DNA of 64,000 nucleotides, taken from the NCBI GenBank assembly GCA_020631735.1, contig CM036231.1, positions 1,825,831-1,889,830 of the forward strand. The letters are read 5' to 3'. The position numbers were made by a program, and so were the translations under genes. Positions within the stretch are counted from its first letter, which is position 1. The number at the start of each line of letters is the position of its first letter. The DNA is from Saccharum officinarum (Eukaryota; Streptophyta; Magnoliopsida; Poales; Poaceae). Shown here piece after piece: positions 20,706 through 31,158 of this stretch. The notes under the pieces are model-generated. The model ran no database searches. It was not told the origin of the DNA and was given only the letters and a program-made list of their open reading frames with translations.

Positions 20706-22658
20706 CTAGCCGAACTTGTTATGGATGCCAGTGTCTTGGAGCTCGCCTTCCAAGTGTAACATGGTCTCCATGACAATGAGCAGCATGGGCCATTCACAAT
20801 ACAGAATTTCCTCAATATCGTCGTCGTGGTTGTACTCATGCAAGTGGCTTCTTACATTTCTGTTGAGCCGCAGTAGATCAATTGAAGTCCTTTTGTACTC
20901 GTTTTTAACATTTACAACCCACTGGTTGATCTTTGCATTTGCCGTGGCAGTATCCAACCAGTCGTTCTTGTAGGGGAGATTGTACAGTATTATGTTCTTC
21001 TTTGATCGGTTTTTCTGACCAAGATAATTGACAATTCTATCGTGTAGCATCAGGAAGACCTCAGTGCTGTGAACACAAGTAATCAAATGAGCCTGTGGTG
21101 ACAACAATAAAGAGTCAAAGATGATAAAACTGAATAAAAAAATTACCGGTTTTTCATGGGCAGCAGGGCAGCATTGTTTACAATCAAGAATTCATCTTTC
21201 CATGTAAGGTTGTTTCTCCTCAAGAGCAAGAGGAAATCCTTGTAGTCCGGAGGCAATTTGTTGATATCCCCACCCGAGATCATAATCAACAGCTCCAGGA
21301 CCCTGGAAAGGTGCTTGTAGTCATCTCTCACACGCTCAATGCTGAAGAAGCCTTCGCCAGTGAAACTGACCCCCCTTAGCTTGACATTCCCAGTGCTCCC
21401 AATCCAGACGTTGGACACCTGCAGAGGAGCAGTGAGGTACTTGCAGACTGAGTGCTGGTTCCTCAGTATCAATGCAAGTTTTCTGCTAATCCTAGTGGCT
21501 TCATCAGATAATCGCCAGAATGTCTTTGTTGTTCCTAACACCGACACCTGGATCAGCATTGCGTTGTTCTTCGCATAGCTTATCGCGCCGTGCAGCCTCT
21601 CGGCAGAATACTCGTCAATGTCCTCAGTGCTATGAACAAAGAGAGAAAAATGAGTCTGTGGCCAGAGAATAAAACTGAATCGACGAAGAAACAAAGAGCA
21701 GCATCTCACTTGCATTTATACTGAGAAGCCACCACTTCATCGCCAATTTTTGGACCAGCAGCCTGCCGAAAATACCCAATCAAGCACACGAAACCGAAAC
21801 ATTCAGGTGAAAAAATTGCAAGGAGCCAAGGACTGCTCTGGTCCCAGACTCCCAGTAGAAACAGATTGGTCCAGGAGGATCCTCTGTCCCTTTTGAAGAA
21901 AGAACAATCTCTTGTATTTTCTTTTCTTTTTTGTTTAAAAAAAATCTCTTGGCACGGGAAGGTCATCAAAGGCTGAGATTCCTCATATCCCTAGACTAAA
22001 TTAAGGCTGGCACACATAGGCGTTCTACACGATCTGTTAGAGTTAGAGGATGACCTTGCATGCACGGATTCGACTACTTCAAAGAAATCATAACCTTTGA
22101 TCCTGAGAAGGTAAAAATGTACTGTAAATCAAATGCCGAAGGTAAAAATGTACTGTAAATCAAATGCCATTCTTGCCTCTAAATATGCTGTCAATGGCAT
22201 AACATTTTACTAAAGTTAATGGCGACACCTTGAGTTAAGAGTCTAAGACCACCACTGCAGCCAGCAGTGTCTGAACAAGCACATACACAGGAGTACTACA
22301 GTAGGGACCAAGGGTGTTAAAATCACAACCCTGGATTGCAAATTGTGGGATTAGAACTATTAGAGTCGTATAATCGTAAAAAATCGTAGAACCAACCAGA
22401 TCAACTAAGACAGTGAAGTCGTAGGCCACATGATAAAATTGTGATTTTAGCAATCATCTTTTCAATATATAAATTATTGCAATATGGCAGGGATGCAAAA
22501 GGGGGGAGGAAATGAAGGAAGAACACTATATGTTACTGGCAGTACTTTGCTAACAGCCTAACACCGATGTGGATTCGAACCTGGATCAGGGCGGAGGCGC
22601 CGACGGCGAGGCCGAGGCCGAGGCCGACACCTACGCCAACGCCGAGGGTGTTTCCCAT
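20706..22658 (-). CDS. Pseudokinase-KEN ribonuclease-like protein, paralog A (IRE1/RNase L-related)
   Basis: Four exons with GT-AG junctions: 22658-22581, 21762-21710, 21629-21147 and 21066-20706, giving 324 aa. The frame is continuous and the coding length divides exactly. Residues 1-26 (MGNTLG, then alternating V/L-G) form a glycine-rich hydrophobic head with a possible N-myristoylation signal. Residues about 45-190 look like a degenerate kinase C-lobe: SNVWIGSTGNVKL at 116-128 sits where the catalytic loop is expected, without HRD or DFG. Residues about 205-315 match a KEN ribonuclease domain: DLLRLNRNVRSH has Arg274, Asn275 and His279 spaced as the IRE1 catalytic R-N-H, with Tyr262 one residue closer than in IRE1. 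A stop follows at 20706. In the family, KEN domains cut RNA (IRE1 splicing and decay; RNase L). This assignment is mine from motif spacing. The substrate is unknown. Confidence 0.8.
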
Positions 22659-22860
22659 GAAGGATCACTATCTTGCTGCTGCTGCGGCTGCTTCTTGTTT
22701 AGCTGCGGCCAGAGGTGAGGGAAGAGTAAAGTGAAAGGGGCGAGAAGAAAAATAAAGGAGTCCTTCTTGCTTCTTGCTTGGCTTATAAGTCAGAACTTTT
22801 TTAGCTAACGAACAATATTTTTCTCTCACAATAAATTAGCGAAGAGTACTTTTAGCCATG
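22659..22860 (-). promoter_or_regulatory. Truncated proximal promoter/5' UTR of KEN gene A
   Basis: This 202-bp stretch matches the sequence upstream of gene B (GCCAGAGGTG, AGAGTAAAGTG, GAAAATAAA). It is cut at 22861 by the PIF/Harbinger element. The displaced upstream part resumes at 27393 (TTCATGATGGGATGG, also found upstream of B at about 30856). TTATAA at 22782-22787 is not an assured TATA box for the minus-strand gene. Confidence 0.5.
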
Positions 22861-23208
22861 GGCCTTGTTTAGATCCCAAATGCTGGGTCTCCAAATTTGG
22901 TGGTTACTGTTCATGCCAAATTCGGTCCTGTAGCAAAAATGAACATCCCAAATCTGCACATTCCAAAATAGTTCCCTGCATGCATGTCCATTCCCTCATG
23001 CATGTTGTTAATACATTTGATATAAAAAAAACTGCAATGTCAACATTTATTGGTACAAATTGAAATGGACTGAAAATTGTTTTAGTTTACAAAGACAAAT
23101 ACTCTCAAATCGATCGCAATTTGGTACATGTAGAATTCGAACGCAAATTGAATCACATCCTCACAAATTACATCCTCAGCAAGTACCGCAACAATAAAAG
23201 ATCCGCAC

Positions 23209-24525
23209 TCACGAATTACATCTATTGTACAAATGCTCAGCCAGCCTGTCTCGGAATGCATTCATGCTTTCCATATCGGCACTTTCTGGCGCAGGCTCTG
23301 TTTCTGGCTGATCTAGAGTAGCTTCAACAGGAATGTAGTTGACATTGCTGTCAACTACAAAAAAGTCACTATCAAATTGAGCATGCAACCTGATGAAGTT
23401 GTGCAAGGCCATGCATGCACATATAATTTCAGTCTGTGTTTATGGTGGATATGCGGGGATGTCCAGTAATATGCGCCACTTCATTTTCAACACTCCAAAC
23501 GCCCTTTCTATCACATTTCTAAGAGACGAATGAGCATAGTTAAACGTCTCATTCGTACCTTGTGGTGGTTCGGCGGCGTTTTGAAAGTCTTGGATGTGAT
23601 ACTTGGTCTGCCGGTAAGGCGACAAAAACCCGTGTCGGTTTGCATACCCCGAGTCCACCAGGTAGTACTTCCCTACAACATGGAGTACCTGTAAGTTCAC
23701 AATGTCCAAATTAGCAAACAGTAATGACTTCACAAAGTTTGTACCTCTAGGTGGCATCGGGAATTTGGTGGCCCAGCGTGTCATTGCATCGTCAAACACT
23801 CTCATGTCATGCACCGAACCAGGCCACCCAGCAAGGACAAATGTAAAATACATATCAAAGTCACAAGCGGCCATTACATTTTGTGTTGTCTTGCTCTTTC
23901 GACACAAGTGCTGCTGCAACATATCCTCTGCCACTACCACAGGAATGTGAGTGCCATCTATTGCTCCTATACATCTCTTGAATTCTGGGTAGAACCGAGG
24001 ATTTTGTAGTCTCGGGTGCATAGTGGTAAAATATGCGTCCCTAGGCTTAATTATGTCCGCAGATAGGGCCACCAGACATTTGAGGACTTTGTAAAAAAGG
24101 TTATGCACAGTGCCTAGCGACCTCTCAAATCTGTCCTTTGCTTGCCTAACTGACTGTGGTGCGCCACAGATCCATAGGAAGATACCTAGAGCCTCCCTAC
24201 AGCTAGACTTTGGTGATGCTGTTAGGCCATATTGGGTTGTCAACAAATCATGCAACCTATGAAACATTTCGGGACTCATCCTAAACATGTCGTAGCATGC
24301 TGTTTCATCATTAAGCTTATCATTTACCCATTCCTCCCCACTATATGGTGGACTCCTATAAGGTCGTCTACTGCAATACTTGTCGATATGGTGAGCATAT
24401 TCATACGTACCAAAGATAAATGGTGCTTCATCATCGTCTTCAAGCAACAGGTTCCAGAATTCTTCCCACCAGTCGTCGTCGTCACCCTCATTGTCCACTG
24501 GACCATCAGGCTCAGCTTCAATTTC
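23209..24525 (-). pseudogene. PIF/Harbinger DDE transposase, one in-frame stop
   Basis: The enzyme cuts and joins element ends using a DDE triad in an RNase H fold. Counting from the codon at 24498, the triad is D181 (GAIDGTHIP), D231 (SVHDMRVF) and E331 (NVIERAFGVLK), all retained. A 72-nt intron that keeps the frame fits at 23744-23673, restoring the family motif PRGKYYLVDSGY. A TAA at 23442-23440 interrupts the frame after IPAYPP. Reading continues in frame with TQTEIICACMALHNFIR to a stop at 23209-23211, so this single codon truncates the last roughly 80 residues. An exon 1 with an ATG was not found; an acceptor-like AG precedes 24525. Inactive as it stands, unless the stop is bypassed or is an assembly error. 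Confidence 0.85.
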
Positions 24526-24793
24526 CTGCCCATTCCAATAAAGAACATAATCAATAACCGTAATTTATGGCTTAATGAAATTATTCCCCTGCCCTCACAC
24601 ATCGAAACATATCAACAAATACTAAGCATTACAACTTACTACAACAAACAAGCTTCAAATTAACGGCTCAACCACATAGTTCATCACAACAACCAACTTA
24701 AAACACATAGTTCAAATACGAAACACGACAAGCGTACACAAAAGCCAACTACAGCCACATGTAGGTGCAATGCATGGATGGAAGGGGCTGGTT

Positions 24794-26650
24794 CTACACC
24801 ATATCAGCATAGGACTGAATCATCGGCAGCCTTGCTTCCAGCGGTGTACACAGGTAGATATGCCTCAGGCTGTCATTCATGCAGATTTTGACCACTCCAG
24901 TCCACAGCTTCGGCTCCATCTTGTGCACCCCTAGCTCTGTAGCTGATTCTACAACTTGTTTCTGTTCATGTTCTCTTTTTTTCTCTGCCTCTTTCTTGGT
25001 GCTCACTTCCATTTGAACACTCTGGTTCTTGTGGGCATAGATGTTCTCAATCACTTCAGTCCTACGATCATAACTGGAGTTGAACCTTGTCATGTTGGTA
25101 TTCATGTTTCGGACTGCTGTGTTCCTGGCCTTCTTGCCAGGACTTGTTCCAGTGCTTTGCCAGCTGCTTGTTGTCCTCTTGCTACCACTGTTACTTGGGG
25201 TTCCACTGCTAGGGGGCCCAACATGGCTATGAGGGGTCCCAAAGTCAGCTGTTTCTTCTTCCTCACCGCTACTTATGAAGTTCAGGTGATGGCTAGCCCC
25301 AGGAACATATGTGGTTTCTCCCGTCACCGCAACTCCAGCAAACATCCAGTCCATTTCATCAATGTATTCTGGCCATCCGTCCTTCAGATCCAACCACTCT
25401 TGCTTGCCCTGCAGTACAATCAACAATGAACATGCTGTTAGTACCTAATAAAACACAAAACTGTGGGCACAAACAAGTGGACAAAGGTCATGCACCTTGT
25501 GACGGGCGAGGATGTCCTCCCACCACTTGTCATTCATAACAACGGAACCATCTTCTCGGCGTCCTACGCCGGTGGACTTGTGACGAAGTTCCTCGATGAA
25601 AAGCCATTGTTTTTTCAACTCTCTGACCCTATTGCCGAACTGCTCACTGTCATGCAACTTACCAGTAGCATCTCGGAACCTCTTCTGGATATCTATCCAT
25701 CCCCACTTGGTCATGTTCCCATTTTTGCAGTTACCCAACTCAATTTGGATGCAGTAGATCTCACAGAACTTCTTTGTATCCTCTGACGTCCAGTTGGCCC
25801 GTGACATCCGATTCTGTCGACATTATAAAGGACAAGCAATGCATGAACAAGCAATGTATGAACGAGCATAATTGTTTGATGTTGGACTACAAGAACTGTA
25901 CTATTAATTGAAGAGCTCAAAAAGGAGCTAGATAGTAATTTTAGAATTTGATCATGATTTGTGTTCCAGTCTAGGCAAAATGGATCTCAAATGAACCTGC
26001 ATAACTCAGTGATAATGTATAGCATGCACAGCCTGACAGAGACCAATGAAAAACAAATTTATGTAAAAGGACACTCAGGCAGCATGGACAGGAAAAATGA
26101 ACGAGGCAAGGGAGTAACGTGAAGCGAAAGGTACCGGGTCTGGAGGGTTCATGTTGGCGGCGGCCTGACCTGCGCCGGCAGCGCCACTGCGGCCACCGCG
26201 CGCCCTCGATGGCCTTCGGCGCTGACGAGGCAAGGGAGTCACGTCCACAGCACCGCTGCCGGAAGAACCGCCGACAAGAGGGGGACCCCGACGGCTTGGA
26301 GCTCCTCCGTGTTGGTCGCCGGAACGAAGGATCCCTTCGTATTCGTTGAGGTGCGGGTAACCGGCGCTTGCGTTGATGTTGAGGCCGGACAGTCCGAGCT
26401 GGCTTGGGGTCGAGGACGAGTGCGGGTGCGGAGCGAAGGCGTCGGGGTTGTACCCACCGGATCCGGCCGTGGGGGAGCCGTAGTGCTGGTACGCACCGGA
26501 CCCCGATCCCGGCGGCGCCAGGGAGAAGAAGTCCCTCGTGCCTTGGTCGTCGTCGTAGTCAGTGAAGTTGCCGAAGTGGAAGCCGGGGGGGTTGGCGGAT
26601 CCGCCCGCGTTGAACTCGGAGTCGTCCCCCTGGCCGTTGTAGCCGTCCAT
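24794..26650 (-). CDS. PIF/Harbinger ORF1, Myb/SANT-like DNA-binding protein
   Basis: Three exons, 26650-26135, 25813-25496 and 25408-24794, join in phase 0 to give 482 aa without interruption. The start is the ATG at 26650 (MDGYNGQGDD). The N-terminal 170 residues are Gly/Ser/Pro-rich and probably disordered. The Myb/SANT-like trihelix begins with MSRANWTSEDTKKFCEIYC and has spaced tryptophans (W..KKQW...KWWEDIL). The middle carries Ser/Thr-rich and basic segments. The C-terminus has a charged helix (STKKEAEKKREHEQKQ). In this superfamily ORF1 binds the element and helps bring the transposase to the nucleus and ends. It lies upstream of the transposase on the same strand, as in other plant PIF elements. 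Confidence 0.85.
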
Positions 26651-26659
26651 CGCCGATGA

Positions 26660-27190
26660 CGCGGTGGATCCGGTACCAGAGGCGGTGGATCCGATACCCT
26701 AGGTGGCGGCAAGAGCACCGGAGGTAGAGGGGAAGAGCGGCGCAGGGGGGAGGAACCGGTGCCTCCGTAAAGCAAGGTGGAACCGGAGGTGGTGGATCCG
26801 ACGGAGTAGGCCGTGGATCCGGTCCCGGCGGCGGCGGCAAAAGCACCGTAGGTGGCGGGGAAGAGCGGCGCAGGAGGGGGGTGAGGAGCCGGCGACTCGG
26901 TCAAGCAAGGTGGAAACGGAGGTGGTGGATCCGCCGGACTAGGCCGTGGATCCGGTCCAGGAGGCGGCGGCAAGACCACCGGAGGTGGCGGGGAAGAGCG
27001 GCGAAGGGAGGGAAGGAGGCGGTGACGAGGTGACCGACGGTGGATGGGCTAACGGAGTTGCCGGATCCGACGGAGAAGGCCGTGGATCCGGTCCCGGAGG
27101 CGGCGGCGAGAGGAGCGGAGGTGGAGGGGACAGCGGCGCAGGGGGAGAAGGCGGCGGCGCGGCGGCAGAGTGGATGCGTCGAGAGGAGCG
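26660..27190 (-). repeat. GC-rich direct repeats of about 134 bp upstream of ORF1
   Basis: The marker GGCCGTGGATCCGGTCC occurs at about 26809, 26942 and 27078 (spacing 133 and 136), with conserved surroundings. A shorter, diverged copy lies near 26660-26700. The minus strand reads as proline-rich segments in several frames because the unit is not a multiple of three. This region would be the element's own promoter or 5' leader. Confidence 0.7.
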
Positions 27191-27392
27191 GAGGAGGTTC
27201 TGGATTTGGGCGTCCAGAGGAGCGGAGCGGCGCGGCGGGTGTTCGGCTTAGGCGTCGCGATTTTGGGCCTTCCTGAAAGCTAGATTCGGGACCAAATTGG
27301 GGCAGGGCGTTTAGATCCAACATACCGATTCGGGGCCTAAATACTGTGCAAACCCCGAATTTGGGCCTATTTTCGGGCATCTAAACAGGGCC

Positions 27393-28017
27393 ATGGTTTC
27401 TCAGTCAAGCGAATAGGGCAATGTGACTGACTTTTCATGATGGGATGGTAAAACAGTGGTCAATTGGATTCCCTACCGTTACTTTGATAAATTTGTTCAT
27501 TTTTGGATAAACTTATATATTTTCAATAAAAAAATATCATGTGTACCTTTATTGGTAATTCAATTGTAAGCAATTTACTTTTTTATTAAAAATACTACTA
27601 CTACGCATAATTCTTTGATAAGAAAATCCAATATTTTCTGCAGAGAAAGGGGTTAATAGAGACCAAAATAGCTATGAACTCCTTAACTTCTTAATTCCTT
27701 TAGTGTAAACAGTATGATCTAAAATCCTTATTTTTAATATACTAAAAGATACTTTTAAATAATATAATATGTGTAACGAGCATAGTGTTTCAGTTTAACT
27801 TGAGGACAAACTTAAAATTTTAAAATCCAAATCTAGATTCACGACATCATAAATCAAGATTACAACAAGAGCCACCATAACTTAAGCTAAGATTTTAACA
27901 AAATGCATTTTGAAGGTATATGGAGGTGCCATGCAAAGAGAAAAAACTACAGATATGAATGAAAAAATTGCATCTAGTAATTGATAAATTTATCACAACT
28001 AGATAAGAATTACATAG
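27393..28017. other. Displaced upstream region of KEN gene A; no gene
   Basis: AT-rich. The first part (CATGATGGGATGG..) resembles sequence upstream of gene B and was the distal promoter of A before the PIF insertion. No coding motif was recognised. Confidence 0.5.
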
Positions 28018-30870
28018 TATTTATATGTGTATTGTGTTAGAAAATAATCAAAGAGAAAAAATGTGCAAAGGGAAGTAACTTTTATTAGTAGTAGGTATTA
28101 ACATAGGGGCTTTTATGTTCTTACCCTTGTTTTGTATTAATCTGTGCAATCTGGGACCAAAGGCGTATAACCGTGTTTGTTTTGCATTTTTTATGGACGC
28201 GTTCATGTTTAAGCATTTTTTTTTGATAACATGTTTAACCATGATTGAGTTAGTATGGACAACCTTGACGTAAGAAAACTCGGAGGGCTTTCGTTTTCCT
28301 CAATATTTTTTTTTTGAGGGAAACGTTTTCCTCAATATTAGGATTTACCCCTGTTGAACTGCAGGAGGAATAAAGCAACTTGTATTGTTAGGCACACCAA
28401 TTGTACGAATTATTAGAAAACATGTCAACTAGTACAAAAGCTTTATGAAAGAGGTTCCCAAATCCCAACCGGCTCTTTCTTTCTTTTTTTTTTAAAGGAA
28501 AATGGTCCCCTACGAGCCTACCCTTTAACCTGTGTGCTTTCCTGAGTGATGGAAGACGGAGTGGTGGGATCGAGGTTAGAAGAGAGGGGAAAAGCTTCAT
28601 CAGATACAATAATTTGCATAAAACTCAAGTGCAACACTACTACTTCAGATATGTATCTGCAACTGCAAGTGTTTCCGAGGAATATTGCTAGCGTTGCTTA
28701 CTGATGCAATAGAGATTTTTATAAGAACTAGAGATTAAAGGATGAATGCAAACTCAATAGCAAGTCAATTTCACAACATAATTTTAGAGTTTTAAGGCGA
28801 TATTTTACAGCATACTTTACAAAGCTGGCCAGATTTGCCTTAGTTAACGGGACCAGATAAAGCAACTAGCCTATTACACAAACCAGGTAGCATCACTCCA
28901 TCACCATAAACTTTAGCACTGAAGATCGAAGAACAGTAGCTTACCATTACCAACCCCAGGAAATGCAGAATACATCTTTCATCTGTTCTGCAGTAGACGG
29001 CTAGCCGAACTTGTTTTCGATGTCTGTGTCTTTGAGCTCACCTTCCAAGTGTAATTGGTTCTCCATGGCGATGAGCAGCATGGGCCATTCACAATACAGA
29101 ATTTCCTCGACATCGTCGTCGTGGCCGTACTCATGCAAGTGGCTTCTTACATTTCTGTTGAGACGCAGTAGATCAAGTGCAGTCCTTTTGTACTCTTTTT
29201 TTTGAACATCTGATTTTACAACCCACTGGTTGATCTCTGTATTTGCCGTGGCAGTATCCAACCAGTCGTTCTCGTAGGGGAGATTGGAGAGTATTCTGTT
29301 CCTCTTTGCTCGGTTTTTTCTACCAAGATACTTGACAATTATATCGTATAGCATCAGGAAGACCTCAGTGCTGTGAACACAAGTAACCAAATGACCCAGC
29401 GGCAACAGCAACAATAACAAAAACAAAGACAATAAAACTGAGTAAAAAAAATTACCGGTTTTTCAAGGGCAGCAGAGCAGCATTGTTTACAATCAAGAAC
29501 TCATCTTCCGTTGTAAGGTTGTCCTTCGTCAAGAGCAAGAGAAATTCACTGTAGTCCGGAGGCAATTTGTTGATATCCCCACCGGAGATACTAATCAACT
29601 GCTTGAGCACCCTGGACAGGTTCTTGTAGTCATCCCTCACACGCTCAATGCTGAAGCCTTTGGTAGTGAATCTGGCCCCCCTAAGCTTGACATTCCCGGT
29701 GCTCCCAACCCAGACGTTGGACACCTGCAGAGGAGCAGTGAGGCACTTGCAGACTGAGTGGTGGTTCCTCAGTATCAATGCAAGTTTTCTGCTGATCCTT
29801 GTGGCTTCGTCAGATAATCGCCAGAATGTCTTCGTTGCTGTTCCTGAAACCGGCACCTGGATCAGCATCGCGTTGTCCTTCGCATAGCTCGTCACGTCGT
29901 GCAGCTCCTCGGCAGACGACTCGTCAATGTCCTCGGTGCTATGAACAACAAAAAGAGAAAAATGAGTCTGTGGCCACACGACACAGGGACAATAAAACTA
30001 AATCGACGAAGCAGCGAGATGTTTCTAGCAATTTAATGAATTGATTATCTGACGAAGAAACAAAGAGCAGCATCTCACTTGGTTTGATACTGAGAAGCCA
30101 CCACTCTGTTGGCAAGTACCCCACCACTCATTAGGTGTCCAATGTTTGAACCAGCAGCCTGCCAAAAGTACCCAATCACGCACACGTAACTGAAAACATT
30201 CAGTTAGAAAGATTTCACGAACTGCTCTGGTCACAATAACAACAGATTGGTCCAGGAGGATCCTCATATCATCAATTTATTATTGAGAAAGAACAACCTC
30301 TTGTCTTTTTAGAAAAAATAATAATTCTCTTGCAATGGGAAGGTCATGAAAGGCCGTCCATATCTACTCTTTGCCTTTCAAGTAAATAGATCTCTATGAC
30401 CCTTGATCGTCCCTCAATCTCATCCCTCTTATTGCATCATTCCCACCCTTCTTCTTCCATGTCTAGGTCCCACGGCAGAAGTCGGAGATCCAGGTTTTAT
30501 CCTTCTCTAACACGGCGTAGGTTACACGGTAGGAACACAACAGGGGTAAAGATAGAACGAAGAACATTATATATTGATGGCAGTATTTTATCAACACCGA
30601 TGTGGATTCGAACTTGCATCAGATCGGCGATGTCGTCGGCACGGAGGCCACCACGGAAGCCAAAGCCAAGGCAGGTGTTGCCCATGGAGGATCACTATCT
30701 TACTATCTAGCTGCTCCCGCTGCCAAGCTCAAAGCAGCTGCCAGAGGTGTGTGGGAAGAGTAAAGTGCAAGGCGCAAGTAGTGGTACTACTGGAAAATAA
30801 AAACAAAGGAGACTAGACTCGAGACCTTCTCTTCTCACCTTCAATCAGGGCGACTGTTCATGATGGGATG
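28018..30870. repeat. Duplication block B (KEN gene B with flanks)
   Basis: Head-to-tail counterpart of block A. It lacks the MITEs at 17880, 18987 and 19239, the 18594 foldback and the PIF element, so it is closer to the unexpanded state. The 3' flank from 28640 to 29000 aligns with 20330-20700. Confidence 0.85.
29001..30685 (-). CDS. Pseudokinase-KEN ribonuclease-like protein, paralog B
   Basis: Exons 30685-30614, 30158-30079, 29938-29456 and 29370-29001 give 334 aa with the frame intact. Exon 3 has exactly the same length as in paralog A (483 bp). Exon 2 is 27 bp longer (adds HLMSGGVLANR-like residues) and exon 4 is 9 bp longer (VVKSDVQKKEYKR). The kinase-like middle again lacks HRD and DFG. 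The KEN motif DLLRLNRNVRSH is identical, with Tyr272, Arg284, Asn285 and His289. The head is MGNTC followed by polar and charged residues, unlike the V/L-G head of A. Exon 1 uses a CAA|GTTCGA donor, slightly weaker than CAG|GTTCGA in A. The cellular role is unknown. By homology to IRE1/RNase L I infer an RNA-cutting or RNA-binding activity. Confidence 0.8.
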
Positions 30871-30905
30871 GCAGCATGGTAGGCCATTGACTTGAGAGTT
30901 GAATA
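30686..30905 (-). promoter_or_regulatory. Promoter/5' UTR region of KEN gene B
   Basis: This region corresponds to the sequence flanking the PIF insertion in copy A, here uninterrupted: AGAGTAAAGTGC near 30755 and TGTTCATGATGGGATGG near 30855. No TATA box can be assigned with confidence. Confidence 0.45.
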
Positions 30906-31158
30906 ATCCCTCCGTCCTAATGCAGTTTTAGAACCGTAACCATATATTAACGTACGTCAAGTTTAACCAAAATTTATATAAAAAAATACTAACATTTATC
31001 GTACTAAATAGATACCATTAGATTTGTCATGAAACATATTTTATAGTATACTTGTTTGATGTTACAAGCATTAATATTTTTAACTATATATTTGTCAAAG
31101 TTTGGTCACTTTAATCGATAATGCATTTAGAATTGTATTCTTTTTCGGATAAAGGTAG
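30906..31158. mobile_element. Stowaway-like MITE
   Basis: ATCCCTCCGTCCTAATGCAGTTTTAGAA at the left end, AT-rich interior, and a degenerate right end (TTTTTCGGATAAAGGTAG) flanked by TA (30904-30905, 31159-31160). Confidence 0.6.

Larger units (their letters stand above)
17808..22800. repeat. Duplication block A (KEN gene A, its 3' flank and proximal promoter)
   Basis: Matched in the same order and orientation by 28018-30870. Matching segments include the distal flank (GTGTAT..TGTTAGAAAAT), TAATCTGTGCAATC (18750 / 28138), TGCTTACTGATGCAATAGAG (20410 / 28694), all four exons, and promoter-side AGAGTAAAGTG. Block A is longer because of MITEs and other insertions. Confidence 0.85.
22861..27392 (-). 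mobile_element. PIF/Harbinger DNA transposon, 4.5 kb, two genes
   Basis: Terminal inverted repeats GGCCTTGTTTAGATCCC and (complement of right end) GGCCCTGTTTAGATGCC, with a 3-bp ATG duplication at 22858-22860 and 27393-27395. It carries both genes typical of the superfamily on the minus strand: a Myb/SANT-like ORF1 and a DDE transposase. Only one coding lesion is evident, a nonsense codon in the transposase. Insertion is in the promoter of KEN gene A. Confidence 0.88.

Noticed and set aside
23673..23744. Insertion of 24 residues in the PIF transposase catalytic domain
   Set aside because: The segment has GT...AG borders, a length divisible by three, and its removal restores the family motif, so it is an intron rather than a peptide insertion.
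26239..26979. Proline-rich protein frame on the minus strand
   Set aside because: It overlaps ORF1 in another frame and the 134-bp repeats; ORF1 has a clear Myb-like domain and clean introns.
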